From contig WYBT01000049.1 in NCBI GenBank assembly GCA_011525785.1, forward strand, positions 62,001-126,000: a stretch of 64,000 bases of DNA, read 5' to 3'. Shown here one piece after another: positions 27,815 to 37,204 of this stretch. Position 1 is the stretch's first letter. Each line of letters opens with the position of its first letter. The translations under genes and the position numbers were made by a program. Origin of the DNA: Planctomycetaceae bacterium (GTDB lineage: Bacteria > Planctomycetota > UBA1135 > GCA-002686595). The notes under the pieces are model-generated. The model worked only from the letters and a program-made list of their open reading frames with translations, was not told where the DNA came from and did no database searches.

Positions 27815-27829
27815 TCGAGCGCCGCTCGC

Positions 27830-30310
27830 TCAGTACTTCACGCGCAGGTCGCTGAAGCCCGCCGAGCCGCCCTGGATCACCACGCCCACGCGACCGGAGA
27901 TTTCGTCGCTCGAGAGCGCGCGCCGCAGCACCTCGCGCTCCTCGACGAAGAACACGCACTCCTGGGGCCCGACCTCGATCGCCAGCGCGAGCTTTTCGCG
28001 CGCCTGGGGCGGCAAGAGTCCGATCGGCTCGAGCGGCTCCCACTTCTTGCGCAGCCGGCCCAGCTCGAGCACGCCGTCGCCGCCGAAGCCGAAGTAGCAC
28101 AGGCCCGCGTCGCGTTCGCCGAAGGTCAGCGCCACGAAGCCGTCATCCTCGAGCTCCACGCTGCGCAGCGTGAGTTCGACGCGATAGCTGGCCGGCGTCT
28201 CCTCGCGCCACTTGGCGAAGCTCACCTTGGGGCTCTTCCCGAAGAGCGCCTCGCCGTCGCGCTTGAAGCCCTCGCCCGCCTCCCAGTGCGAGAGTTCTGA
28301 ATCGATCACCGGCCGGCGCCAGCGGCGCACGTCGAGCTCGGCCTGGCTGGCGAGGCGCGCGGCCAGTTCGCGCAGCCGCGCCGCGCCGCCGCTGGCTTCG
28401 CTCGCGCGCTCGAGCAGGCGCAGACCGACGTGCGGGAACTCCTTTTCGAAGTAGGCCGCGGCGCTCGCCTCGCAGGCGGCGAAGAGCTTGTCGTCCGCAG
28501 CGCGCAGCGCCTTGGAGAGCGACTCGTCGAGCTTGGTCGCGCCCGCCGCAGCGCGCGCGGCGCCGTTGCTCTCGGCGGCGGATGAGCGTCTCTCGGCCGC
28601 CAGCGCGTTGCGGTAGTAGTACAGCGCCGCATCCGTCGCTTTGCGCGCGGCGAGCAGTTCGCCGAGCTCGAGTTGCGCGACCGCGTCGCCCGGCCGCTTG
28701 CGCAGCGCCCAGCGATAGCTCTCCTCGGCCGCCTCGCTCTCCCCGTTCGCCGACTGGCGGCGCGCGCGCTCGATCAGGACGTCGGCCTTGGACGCATCGC
28801 CGAAGTGCAGCGCGTGCAGCTCGCCGATCCAGGCCTTCCAGCGCGCCTCGAACTGCTCGAAGGTGTTCACGCCGGGCTGCTTGGCCTTGGTCACGAAGTA
28901 CTCGACGAAGCGCCCGACGACATCGTGCTTGCCGCCCGAGCCGTAGGCCGCCGTGTAGTCCTGGTACAGCGGCGCATAGACGCGCCGTGAGCGCTCGTCC
29001 TCGTAGTTGAGGAAGAAGTACACCAGCCCCCAGCCGAAGGGGTAGTACTCGCCGTCGTACGAGCCGGGCTTGTAGTAGCTCACCACGTCCATCAGCGTCG
29101 GACTGCCCTCGTCGAGCGCGAGCTTCAGATACAAGAGGCGCTCGTCGGGAATCAGATTGGTCTCGACCGTGCCGTTGGGCAGCAGCCGCGCGCCTTCGAA
29201 GTAGGACGCCGTGCCTTCGTTGAGCCAGCCGGGGATCAGGTCGGCGGAGACCAGGTGGGTGAACTGGTGCGAGGCCTCGTGGAACAAGGTCGACCACAGC
29301 TCGCCGATGGCGTAGCCGTGCTCGCGCAGGTCGTAAGCGGCCACGCGATTCTGGCCTGGGACGAAGAACGCGAGCACGTTCTTGTCCTCCTCGTCGAGCT
29401 TCTCGTAGCGCTCGAACTCCTCGCGCGACTTGTACACGCTGACCGTCACGCGCGCCGTGTTGCCGCCGCGCTCGCGCACCTTGAAGACCTTGCGGTAGAA
29501 GCGGTTGACCTGCTCCATGGCCGAGGAGATCGACTCGGCCATGTGCGCGCCCATGTTGGTGCGCACGGTGTAGTTGTCGCCCTTGATCTCGTAGGCCTTC
29601 TCCCACTCGCGGCGCGCCGCGTCTTCCTTGGCGATCGCGTCGGCGGACTTGCGCGACTTCTTGGCGCGCAGCGGCACGTCGAGCCCGGTCGCGAGCAGCG
29701 CGGCCACGGCCTGCTTGTTGTCGTAGATCTTGGCCAGCTCGGCCTCGGCCGCGGGGCCGGCGCCCAGCGCGCGGGCGCGCGTGAGCAGATCGACCGCGTT
29801 GACGTACAGCTTGCGCTTGGAGGCTGCGCGGCCCGCCTCGAGCAGGGCGCTGCGGTACTCGGCCAGGATCGATTCGCCCTTGCGCTCGAGCGGGTCGAGT
29901 ACAGCCAGCTCGGCGGCGATCTCCGCCGGTTCGGGCGGCGGAGTTTTCGCGGCGGGATCGACCAGCTCGGCCCACTGCTCGAGCGAGAGCTCGCCGTACC
30001 ACGCGGCGAGCGCACGCTCGCCGCTCTCGAGCGCGGCGCGGAAGGCCTGGGTCGTGAGGCGCGCGTCGTCGGGGTGGAACTCGAGCGCGCGTTGGGCCAG
30101 CTCGAAGGCCGCGTCGTACTCCCCCGCCGCGAGCTTCTCGCCCACGCCCTCGGCCCAGCGCTCCGCGCGGCTGGAGCTGTCCTGCGGCGCGAGCGTCGCG
30201 CTCGGAAGCGCGGAGAGTGTCAGCGGAGCGAACGGCGGCGCAGCGAGCAGCGCACCGACGAACGCGACACGGACGAGCAGCGAGCGAGCGATGGAAAGCA
30301 TGCCCAGCAT
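27830..30310 (-). CDS. Secreted TPR protein with gluzincin-type metallopeptidase domain (DUF1570-like)
   Basis: The product has 826 residues. ATG 30310 is used; ATG 30301 gives nearly the same signal peptide (hydrophobic 12-31). Residues 45-210 are TPR-like helices (GEYDAAFELAQRALEFHPDD; ASKRKLYVNAVDLLTRARALG). A peptidase domain spans about 240-560 with HEASH at 344-348 and downstream WLNEGTASYFEG (Glu365), the HExxH...E arrangement of gluzincins. Further TPR helices follow at 560-700. The C-terminal 170 residues look like a beta-sandwich of the laminin-G/concanavalin type (VSFAKWREETPASYRVEL; GRVGVVIQGGSAGFSDLRV). It probably degrades or processes proteins outside the cytoplasm. The substrate is unknown. 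Confidence 0.82.
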   Translation of the reverse strand: MLGMLSIARSLLVRVAFVGALLAAPPFAPLTLSALPSATLAPQDSSSRAERWAEGVGEKLAAGEYDAAFELAQRALEFHPDDARLTTQAFRAALESGERALAAWYGELSLEQWAELVDPAAKTPPPEPAEIAAELAVLDPLERKGESILAEYRSALLEAGRAASKRKLYVNAVDLLTRARALGAGPAAEAELAKIYDNKQAVAALLATGLDVPLRAKKSRKSADAIAKEDAARREWEKAYEIKGDNYTVRTNMGAHMAESISSAMEQVNRFYRKVFKVRERGGNTARVTVSVYKSREEFERYEKLDEEDKNVLAFFVPGQNRVAAYDLREHGYAIGELWSTLFHEASHQFTHLVSADLIPGWLNEGTASYFEGARLLPNGTVETNLIPDERLLYLKLALDEGSPTLMDVVSYYKPGSYDGEYYPFGWGLVYFFLNYEDERSRRVYAPLYQDYTAAYGSGGKHDVVGRFVEYFVTKAKQPGVNTFEQFEARWKAWIGELHALHFGDASKADVLIERARRQSANGESEAAEESYRWALRKRPGDAVAQLELGELLAARKATDAALYYYRNALAAERRSSAAESNGAARAAAGATKLDESLSKALRAADDKLFAACEASAAAYFEKEFPHVGLRLLERASEASGGAARLRELAARLASQAELDVRRWRRPVIDSELSHWEAGEGFKRDGEALFGKSPKVSFAKWREETPASYRVELTLRSVELEDDGFVALTFGERDAGLCYFGFGGDGVLELGRLRKKWEPLEPIGLLPPQAREKLALAIEVGPQECVFFVEEREVLRRALSSDEISGRVGVVIQGGSAGFSDLRVKY

Positions 30311-30380
30311 TGTGCGGAGCTCGCACCCCCTCGCAAGTCGCTGGGTCTCGAGTCGCGCGCGAGCCTCTCGCGCCGCGCGT

Positions 30381-31070
30381 TCAGTTGAACAGCGACCAGC
30401 GCACGATCGCCCACAGCGCGATGAACGCGTCCTTGAGGCCGATCTTCTTGCCCTCGGAGTAGTCGCGCCCCGCGTAGGTGATCGGCACTTCGTAGACGCG
30501 CACGCGCATCTTCGCGACCTTGGCGGTGATCTCGGGCTCGACCGCGAAGGTGCGCGAGCGGATGTCGAGCTTGTCGGCCACCTCGCGCTTGAAGACCTTG
30601 TAGCAGGTCTCCATGTCGGTGAGGTTCAGGTTGGTGAAGCAGTTCGAGGCCAGCGTCAGCATGCGGTTGCCGACGTAGTGCCAGAACAAGTGCACGCGCG
30701 CGTACGCGCCGCCGAGGAAGCGACTGCCGAACACCACGTCGGCCTTGCCCTCGAGGATCGGACGCAGGAGCGCCGGATAGTCGGCCGGGTCGTACTCGAG
30801 GTCGGCGTCCTGGATCAGCACGACGTCGCCGCTGACCTTGGAGAAGCCCGTCGCCAGCGCGCCGCCCTTGCCCTGGTTGACCTCGTGGCGGAAGGTGCGG
30901 ACGTTGGGGTAGCGCTGCGCCAGCTCGGCCATGATGCGCGGCGTGCCGTCCTTGGAGCAGTCGTCGACCAGCACCAGCTCCTTCTCGTAGGGAACCTGCT
31001 GCACACGGCGCACGATCTCTTCGAGGGTGCGCTCCTCGTTGTAGACAGGGATGACGATCGAGAGCTTCAT
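30381..31070 (-). CDS. GT2 glycosyltransferase (DPM1-like)
   Basis: The product has 229 residues, a single GT2 domain: LSIVIPVYNEERTLEEIV at 3-20, LVLVDDCSKDGTP, RHEVNQGKGGALATGF and the donor/metal site LIQDADLEYDPADYP. ETCYKVFKREV and FAVEPEITAKVAK follow, both typical of polyprenyl/dolichyl-phosphate sugar synthases without membrane anchors. It resembles the GT2 at 25439 in the central motif but lacks the C-terminal hydrophobic segments. It lies 31 bases downstream of another GT2 gene on the same strand, and 70 bases separate it from the metallopeptidase that follows. It may provide a second lipid-linked sugar for the GT-C enzymes nearby. Confidence 0.88.
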   Translation of the reverse strand: MKLSIVIPVYNEERTLEEIVRRVQQVPYEKELVLVDDCSKDGTPRIMAELAQRYPNVRTFRHEVNQGKGGALATGFSKVSGDVVLIQDADLEYDPADYPALLRPILEGKADVVFGSRFLGGAYARVHLFWHYVGNRMLTLASNCFTNLNLTDMETCYKVFKREVADKLDIRSRTFAVEPEITAKVAKMRVRVYEVPITYAGRDYSEGKKIGLKDAFIALWAIVRWSLFN

Positions 31071-31101
31071 CGTGCGAGCGCTGCGGCGACGGCGGGAAGC
31101 C

Positions 31102-32367
31102 TCAGCCGACGGGGTCCTTGTCGATCAGGGTCAGCCCCGCGAACAGCTCGTCGACGCCGAACAGGGCGCTCGCGCCGGCGAAGAGCTGCTGGTACTGCGG
31201 GTCTTTTTCGATGCACCACATCGGGCGCAGGAACAGGCGGAAGATCTCCGCATCGCCGCGCTTGCGGCGCGACTGTACCTCCGCCCTGCGGCGCATCCAA
31301 TGCTCCCAGTTCGACAGCAGGTCGTTGACCGCGATCAGGTCCGCCACGCCGACGCGCGTGATCGGCGCGACGCCGTGCTTGGCCGGCGCCTTCAAGCGCA
31401 GCTTGCCCAGGAGCTTGTCGAGCTTGGTCGAGTCCGCGCCGGGCTCGGCCGGCCGCGCGTGTTCGATGCGGTAGGGCTGGTCGCTGGGAATTCCCGAGAT
31501 GATCAGCGTGCGGCGGAAGGCCAGCGCGAGCGCCACCGGCAAGACCTTGCGCAGGTTCTCGTCCTCGTAGTTCTTGAAGCACGCCAGCAGCGGATTGCGC
31601 ACCTGGATCAGGCGCACGGTTTCCAGCGGCAAACGCTTGGAGGTCCCGTGGTGGTGGTGCCAGCACACTGAAGCGGGCGCGTAGTGCACTTCGTGGCCCA
31701 GCACCCACGTGCGCCAGCCCAGGTCGACGTCCTCGTAGTAGGCGAAGAACTCGTTGTCGAAGCCGCCGAGCCGGTCGTAGAGCTTGGCGTCCATCGCCAT
31801 CGCGCCGCCGCAGGCGAACAGCGTCTTGCGCGGCTTGTCGTAGTCGTGGTGCGGCGGGTCCTTGTAGCCGTACTGCAGCCCGAAGCCGTGGAAGTTCATG
31901 CCGCCGCCGGCCGAGTCCAGCGTCTTGCCGTCCCACGACATCATCTTCGAGGTGGTCGCCACGCACTCGCCGCGCACCAGCGGCGCGACCAGCTCGCGCA
32001 GCCAGGCCTTGTCGACGCGCATGTCGTTGTTGAGGAACGCCAGCACGCTCGACTCGCCGCGCAGGCTCGCCCCGATGTTGCAGCCCGGCGCAAAGCCCAC
32101 GTTGCGCGAATTCACGTGCAAGCGCACCTGCGGCCACTTGCGGCGGATGAACTCGACACTGCCGTCGTCGGAGGCGTTGTCGACCATCACCACGTCGAGC
32201 TTCTCGCCCGGGTAGTCCATCGCGAACAGGCTGTTCAAGCACAGCTCGAGGTGGTGCTTGCCGTTGAGGTTCAGGATCACCACGGTGACCCGCGGCAACT
32301 GAGCGTCGGCGACGGCCTTGCCGGGCTTGACGTAGAGGTCGGCCAGGCTGGGCTTGGACTTGGACAT
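31102..32367 (-). CDS. GT2 glycosyltransferase (rhamnosyltransferase-like)
   Basis: The product has 421 residues. A GT2 domain spans about 25-280: VTVVILNLNGKHHLELCL, VVMVDNASDDGSVEFIRR, NVGFAPGCNIGASLRG, the D-x-D-like LAFLNNDMRVDKAW, FACGGAMAMDAKLYDRLGGFD and FFAYYEDVDLGWR. The last two motifs are characteristic of WbbL/rhamnosyltransferase-type enzymes. The C-terminal 140 residues are helical and basic (MRRRAEVQSRRKRGD) with no recognised domain. Soluble, acting on cytoplasmic lipid-linked acceptors. It is 40 bases downstream of the GT2-GT4 fusion gene and 31 bases upstream of the DPM1-like gene, so the three probably form one transcript. Confidence 0.88.
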   Translation of the reverse strand: MSKSKPSLADLYVKPGKAVADAQLPRVTVVILNLNGKHHLELCLNSLFAMDYPGEKLDVVMVDNASDDGSVEFIRRKWPQVRLHVNSRNVGFAPGCNIGASLRGESSVLAFLNNDMRVDKAWLRELVAPLVRGECVATTSKMMSWDGKTLDSAGGGMNFHGFGLQYGYKDPPHHDYDKPRKTLFACGGAMAMDAKLYDRLGGFDNEFFAYYEDVDLGWRTWVLGHEVHYAPASVCWHHHHGTSKRLPLETVRLIQVRNPLLACFKNYEDENLRKVLPVALALAFRRTLIISGIPSDQPYRIEHARPAEPGADSTKLDKLLGKLRLKAPAKHGVAPITRVGVADLIAVNDLLSNWEHWMRRRAEVQSRRKRGDAEIFRLFLRPMWCIEKDPQYQQLFAGASALFGVDELFAGLTLIDKDPVG

Positions 32368-32408
32368 GCTGGCGATCGCGGTGTGGGACGGGGTGCGCGA
32401 GCGTCAGG

Positions 32409-35219
32409 TCAGTGCCCAGATGTGGGCCCAGGGACGTGGGCGGGGACGTGGGCGTGTTCGTGGACCGGGCGGCTGGCGTCGGCTTGCGCGGCGCGCGAGG
32501 CGCTCACGCTTGCGATGCGCAGATGGGCCTGGGGCCGCGCGGGATCGGTGGCGATGCGCAGGCGTCGCACGGGAGTCGCGAGTTCGAGCAGGAACTCCTG
32601 CACGACGCGCTGGTCGTGAGCCCCCGCGAACAGCGGGCCGATGCGCCCGACCTCGCGTTCGTCGAGCGACACCACGCCGGCCAGTTCGACCGTGCGCTCG
32701 CCCGCAAGCGTCTGCAGCGCGATCTTCAGCTGGACCGCGCCCGGACCGAACTTCGACGCGTCGAACTCGACCCACGCGCCGGGCCGCAGCAGGGCCAGGT
32801 CCGCGCGCTGCTGCTCGACCACGCCGTGGCGCTCGAGCGTCGCCAGTCCGGGCTTGTCGAGCAGCAACGCGTCCCTGCTCGGGCGGAAGATGCAGGCGAG
32901 GCCGCGGTAGCGCGCCTCCATCTCCTCGGCGTCCTCGGCCATGGTCTTGATGCGCGGGAAGTTCGAGCACAGCCGCTGGTACAGCCCGGGCTCGTCGCAC
33001 AAGCGCAGGATCTGCCGCGCCAGGTCCGCCGCGTCGCCGACCGCGAAGTGCAGCCCGTCGACCTCGTGCCGCACCAGTTCGGCCATGCCGCCGATGTTGC
33101 TCACCAGTTGCGGCGTGCGGAACAGGAACGACTCGTGGATCGTGATGGGCGAGTTCTCGAACCACGTCGAGGGCGTGCAGAGCACATCGATTTGCTCGTA
33201 CACGCTGGCGATGTTCTGGTTGTCGAAGCGGCCGTGGAAGCGCACGTTGCCGCCGCCTTGGGCCGCCAGCTCGCGCAACTGCGCGTGGTACGGCTCACTG
33301 TCGGGCTTGTAGTCGCCGAAGACGTGCAACTCGGCCTTGGCCGGCGCGACGCGCGCCATGGCGCGCACCAGCACGTCGACGCCCTTGTACCAGAGCAGCG
33401 AGCCGACGAAGCCGATGCGCAGCCGCCCGCTGGGGTCGGGCTTGCGCTGGATCGGCCGCACGTTGTCGGTCAGCGTGCCGTAGTCGGAGTACAGCACCTT
33501 GTGCGCATCGAACTTGCCCGTCGCGAGCATCTTGCCGCGCAGGAAGCGGCTGGGCGCGATCAACAGGTCGGCGCCGTCGTAGCCCGCCAGCACGAAGTCG
33601 TGCCGCGCACGCAGGTCCTCGAACTCGTGCGCGTAGCGCGCCAGACCTGCGAGGCCCGGCGTCGAGCCGGCCTGCTTGAGCAGGCCCATGAGCGGCGCCA
33701 CGGCGCCCAGCGTGCTGCGCGTGGAGGGAACTTGCTTGGGGTCCTTGTCCTTCACGCACGTGAGGCACCCCATGCCCTGGTTCTCTTCGCAGCGCACGCC
33801 GTCGGGGCGGATGAGCTGCACGCGCGCGCACACGGCCCAGTAGTCGTTGACGGTGATGACGGCGGCGATGCCCTGCTCGCGCGCGATCGCCGGCAGCGTG
33901 CACGAGAGGTGAATCAAGTGCTGGAAGTGCGCGACGTCGGGCCGGTAGCGCCGCAGCACTTCGCGGAAGGCGGCCTCGGCCTTGGGTTGGTGATAGCTCT
34001 CGCGCAAGGAGCCGTGTTGCAGCCGGTGCGTCATGCGCCACACCTTCAGGCCGCGGAACTCGCCTTCGTGGAGGCTGAAATCGGGCGGTCCGCCCTGCTC
34101 GACACTCTGCGCCGCGGGCGCGCGCGTCAGGATCGCCACCTCGTGGCCGCGGCGCTGCATTTCGAGCGCCAGCCCGAGCGTGTAGACCTCGGTACCGGCC
34201 CAAGTGTCCGGCGGGAAGCCGTGCACCACGTAGAGCACGCGCAGACGCCCGCGCGGGAGCATGCAAGTCGTCGGGTAGCGTCGCGTCGAGAGGCCGCCCT
34301 CGTACAGGCCCACGAACGCAGCGCGGCGCAGCGGCTCGGCCAGGGCGAGTTGCTCCTCGAGCCGCGCGCCGTCGAAGCCTGCGGCGACCAGGGCCTCGCG
34401 ATCGCGAGCGAGCTGGCGGCGCGTGAGCTCCTCGGCGTCCTCGCGGGACGCCACGCAGATGCGGTCCAGGTGCTCGGCGTTGAAGCGGCCGTCGATGCGG
34501 CAGCGCTTGCGCATCTCCTCGGGACCGTAGTCGTGGCTGTGCTCGACCACGGCGACGTCGTCGTACACCACGGTCCAACCGGCCTCGAGCAGCGCGCGCG
34601 CCAGCAGCACGTCTTCGCCGAACCAGGTGCGCGGAAAGGGGTGGCGTTCCCACAGTTCGCGGCGCACGGCCGAAGCGACGTCGTTGAAGTTGTAGAGCAA
34701 GCGCCGCGCGTGCGCGTCGAGCTGCGCGTAATTGTCCGGCAGGCGCGTCTCGCGCCGACCCGCGGTGTAGCCCGGGTCGTTCTCGCTGAACACGCGCGTC
34801 AACAGCTGCGCGTCGGGGCGCGGCACGTTGCGGCAGTAGGCGGCGCCGACCGCGGGATCTTCGAAGTTGCGTGCCAGAGTCGCCAGCCAGTGCTCCGACC
34901 CTGGGATCGCATCCTGGGTGAGGAACACGAGCAGATCGCCGCGCGCGCGCGCCGCGAGCAGGTTGCGCGTGTCGCCGTGGTCGAAGGCGCTCTGGTGGAT
35001 GCTCTCGATCGACAGCGGAACGCCCAGCCGCGCGCGCCAGCTCTCGAGGATTGCGAGCGTGCGATCGGTCGAGCCCGAGTCGACCACGCGCAGCTCCCAG
35101 GGCAGCTCGCACTTCTGCGCGGCGAGTGCGGCGAGCACGCGCTCGAGGAACTCCTCGCCCTGCCAGGTCGGCATCAGCACCGACACCGAGCGGATCGGGC
35201 GGGTCGCGGCGATGCTCAC
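32409..35219 (-). CDS. Bifunctional GT2-GT4 glycosyltransferase with C-terminal beta domain
   Basis: With GTG 35219 the product has 936 residues. GGAG lies eight bases upstream, which favours it over an in-frame ATG at 35372 that adds an Arg/His-rich stretch. Residues 8-240 are a GT2 domain (VSVLMPTWQGEEFLERVLAA; VVDSGSTDRTL; FLTQDAIPGSEHW; FGEDVLLARALLEAGW). Residues about 325-760 are a GT4 two-Rossmann fold (LYVVHGFPPDTWAGTEVYTL; IGFVGSLLWYKGVDVLVRAM; an E-x7-E motif in WFENSPITIHESFLF). A cysteine-bearing insert (GMGCLTCVKDKDP) lies in the GT4 acceptor lobe. The last roughly 140 residues look like a beta-sandwich (ADLALLRPGAWVEFDASKFG), ending in a His/Pro tail. It should add two different sugars in succession. 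Confidence 0.85.
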   Translation of the reverse strand: MSIAATRPIRSVSVLMPTWQGEEFLERVLAALAAQKCELPWELRVVDSGSTDRTLAILESWRARLGVPLSIESIHQSAFDHGDTRNLLAARARGDLLVFLTQDAIPGSEHWLATLARNFEDPAVGAAYCRNVPRPDAQLLTRVFSENDPGYTAGRRETRLPDNYAQLDAHARRLLYNFNDVASAVRRELWERHPFPRTWFGEDVLLARALLEAGWTVVYDDVAVVEHSHDYGPEEMRKRCRIDGRFNAEHLDRICVASREDAEELTRRQLARDREALVAAGFDGARLEEQLALAEPLRRAAFVGLYEGGLSTRRYPTTCMLPRGRLRVLYVVHGFPPDTWAGTEVYTLGLALEMQRRGHEVAILTRAPAAQSVEQGGPPDFSLHEGEFRGLKVWRMTHRLQHGSLRESYHQPKAEAAFREVLRRYRPDVAHFQHLIHLSCTLPAIAREQGIAAVITVNDYWAVCARVQLIRPDGVRCEENQGMGCLTCVKDKDPKQVPSTRSTLGAVAPLMGLLKQAGSTPGLAGLARYAHEFEDLRARHDFVLAGYDGADLLIAPSRFLRGKMLATGKFDAHKVLYSDYGTLTDNVRPIQRKPDPSGRLRIGFVGSLLWYKGVDVLVRAMARVAPAKAELHVFGDYKPDSEPYHAQLRELAAQGGGNVRFHGRFDNQNIASVYEQIDVLCTPSTWFENSPITIHESFLFRTPQLVSNIGGMAELVRHEVDGLHFAVGDAADLARQILRLCDEPGLYQRLCSNFPRIKTMAEDAEEMEARYRGLACIFRPSRDALLLDKPGLATLERHGVVEQQRADLALLRPGAWVEFDASKFGPGAVQLKIALQTLAGERTVELAGVVSLDEREVGRIGPLFAGAHDQRVVQEFLLELATPVRRLRIATDPARPQAHLRIASVSASRAAQADASRPVHEHAHVPAHVPGPTSGH
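32431..32454 (-). repeat. 12-base direct duplication at the 3' end of the GT2-GT4 gene
   Basis: GGGACGTGGGCG occurs twice in tandem (32431-32442, 32443-32454). It encodes two HVP-A/HVP-G units in the His/Pro tail just before the stop codon. Confidence 0.8.
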
Positions 35220-35396
35220 GCGCCACGCTCCGCCGAGCGCTCGGCGCTGACAGACCGCAGGCGAGACAGGGCGCACAAGCAGAGGACGTCCGACATGGGT
35301 GTGGGGAGTTCGTCGAGCTGCGAGCCGAGCCAGGGAGTGTAGGCAGCGGGCCTCGCGCGCGCGAGAGCGCACTTCGTCCGCGCGCGCGGCGGCGAT

Positions 35397-37151
35397 TTAG
35401 CGCGAGTCCGAAACCCCGGCGGGCAGCCGCCAGACCTCCAGCACGCGGCCGATGGCCCGGGCGCGCAGCAGCCGCAGCGCAAAGTGCGGATGGAGAAGGT
35501 GCGCGTCGGAGTTGAAGTGATCGGAGAGCTGGAAAAAAAGTTCCAGCTCGCTCGCCTGCGGCTCGGGATCGGGCGAGAAGCTCGCCACGCACTCGCCGCG
35601 CGCCTCCAAAGCGCGCCTCAAGGCCGTCATCGCGGCGTGGTCCTGGCGCTCGACGAAGCGCTCGACCAGCACGAGGCAGGCCCCGAGCTGGTCGAGGTGC
35701 GCGCCCGGATCGGCGCGCTGGGCGAGCTTGGGCATCAGCCAGCGAATGTCGTAGCGGCGCAGTTGCTCGTCCGGCGGCGGCATCAACGTCTGCCACGCAG
35801 TCCATGGCGTGAAGCCTTCGAGCTCCCGCGGCGTGCGTCCGCGCAGCTCGAGCCCGCGCGGCTCTCGCACGAGCTGCAGGTCGAGCGGCGGAGCAACCCA
35901 CAAGGTCTCGCGCGCGCCGCTTTCGATGTACCACTGCGCCGCGCGATCGAGCGTGTCGGGCTGCGAGCGCAACCAGGCGAGCTTTGCTGCGACCGCAGCA
36001 GGAAAGAGCAGCGCTGCGGCGAGCAGCGTCGTGAGCGCGCGGCGCAGCGAAACGCTTGCGAGCGTCCTCAGCGCGTGCTGCACACTCCACGCAACGAGCA
36101 CCGCCAACAACGGCAGCAGCGGCAGCGCGAAACGCTCGTAGGTCATTCCGTACAGCCCGCACACGAGCACGTACGGCGCGCCGAACGCGAGAAGAACGCG
36201 CGAAGCGTCGCTCGCGGCGCGCGGCCGCCAACGCACGAGGGCGAAGGACAGCGCCGCGAGCGCGAGCACGCTGAGCAGCGGGTCGTAGTTCCACAGCGAC
36301 TTCGCGAGCACCGCGAAGCCGCGCCCGTCGAACTCCTCGAGCGCGACGGCGTGCTCGCCCGAGCGCAGCGCCTCGTCGTCGACGACGCGCGCGGGGTCCT
36401 GCACATCCGCGCTACCGTCGAAGTAGTACGGATAGAACAGCGGCAGCGCGGCCGCGACGAGTCCGATCGGCAGCGCGATCTGCACCCAGCGCGCCCGTCC
36501 GCGTGCGACCGCAATCCAAGTGGCCGCGAGCCCGGCGAGCAGCACGGCCACTCCGCTCTGCAGCGTTGCGAGCGTCAGAGCGCTCGCCAGCCCGGCGTGC
36601 GCGAACTCGCGCCAGCCGCCGCGCTGCGCGAGCCGCAAGTTCGCGAGCAGAGCCCAAGCGAAGAACGTCGCCGCCGCGCCGTGCGGGCGCGCTTGCTGCG
36701 AAAAGTGTTGATGCAGAAGGCTCGTCGCCACGAGCGCTGCCGCGAACAGCGCCCAACCTGCGGAAACGAAGCGCCGCGCGATCAGGAACGTGAGCGGCAC
36801 GATCAAACTCGCGAGCGCCGCGACGAGTGTCCGCACCTGCACGTGAGTCCACGCAGCAGCGCGCAGGTTCCCGTGAAGTCCTTCGGGCGCTCCCTCGCCG
36901 CTCGCCGGCGGCCGCGGCGGCGCGAGGCTCGCCAGGCGCGCGATCAAGTGCGGATACTGCTGCTCGGGCGCCGTGACGCGCGCGAGCACTGGATCGCCGC
37001 GCAGCTGGTCGACGTGCCCGACGATGTCGGGGTCGGGCTCCTCCCACACCGGGACTCCGTAGCCGATCCCCCACAGCCGCAGCCCCAGCGTCGCGAGCGT
37101 GAGCGCCAGCAGCGCGAGCCACGTCCAACGACTCGTCGGGGCCGGTTCCAT
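35397..37151 (-). CDS. GT39-like (GT-C) membrane glycosyltransferase, paralog 2
   Basis: The product has 584 residues, a multi-pass membrane protein. The first loop carries GYGVPVWEEPDPD, with candidate catalytic Asp40/Asp42. QQARPHGAAATFFAWALLA and YERFALPLLPLLA recur at the positions found in the other two paralogs. About 200 residues at the C-terminus are soluble, with QWYIESGARETLWVAPPLDL and TPWTAWQTLMPPPDEQLR. It should transfer a sugar from a polyprenyl-phosphate donor on the outer side of the membrane. It lies 52 bases downstream of the ABC permease gene, and 177 bases of gene-free DNA separate it from the GT2-GT4 fusion that follows. Confidence 0.8.
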   Translation of the reverse strand: MEPAPTSRWTWLALLALTLATLGLRLWGIGYGVPVWEEPDPDIVGHVDQLRGDPVLARVTAPEQQYPHLIARLASLAPPRPPASGEGAPEGLHGNLRAAAWTHVQVRTLVAALASLIVPLTFLIARRFVSAGWALFAAALVATSLLHQHFSQQARPHGAAATFFAWALLANLRLAQRGGWREFAHAGLASALTLATLQSGVAVLLAGLAATWIAVARGRARWVQIALPIGLVAAALPLFYPYYFDGSADVQDPARVVDDEALRSGEHAVALEEFDGRGFAVLAKSLWNYDPLLSVLALAALSFALVRWRPRAASDASRVLLAFGAPYVLVCGLYGMTYERFALPLLPLLAVLVAWSVQHALRTLASVSLRRALTTLLAAALLFPAAVAAKLAWLRSQPDTLDRAAQWYIESGARETLWVAPPLDLQLVREPRGLELRGRTPRELEGFTPWTAWQTLMPPPDEQLRRYDIRWLMPKLAQRADPGAHLDQLGACLVLVERFVERQDHAAMTALRRALEARGECVASFSPDPEPQASELELFFQLSDHFNSDAHLLHPHFALRLLRARAIGRVLEVWRLPAGVSDSR

Positions 37152-37204
37152 CGCGTGACCTCAGTCTGCCGTCCGCCGCGCGCCGCGAACACTGCGTACG
37201 CGCC

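Noticed and set aside
32412-35342. Long + strand open frame opposite the GT2-GT4 fusion
   Set aside because: No motifs; the opposite strand carries complete glycosyltransferase domains.
35220-35372. In-frame upstream ATG start for the GT2-GT4 fusion
   Set aside because: The added residues are Arg/His-rich and unlike the family, while GTG 35219 has GGAG at a good distance.
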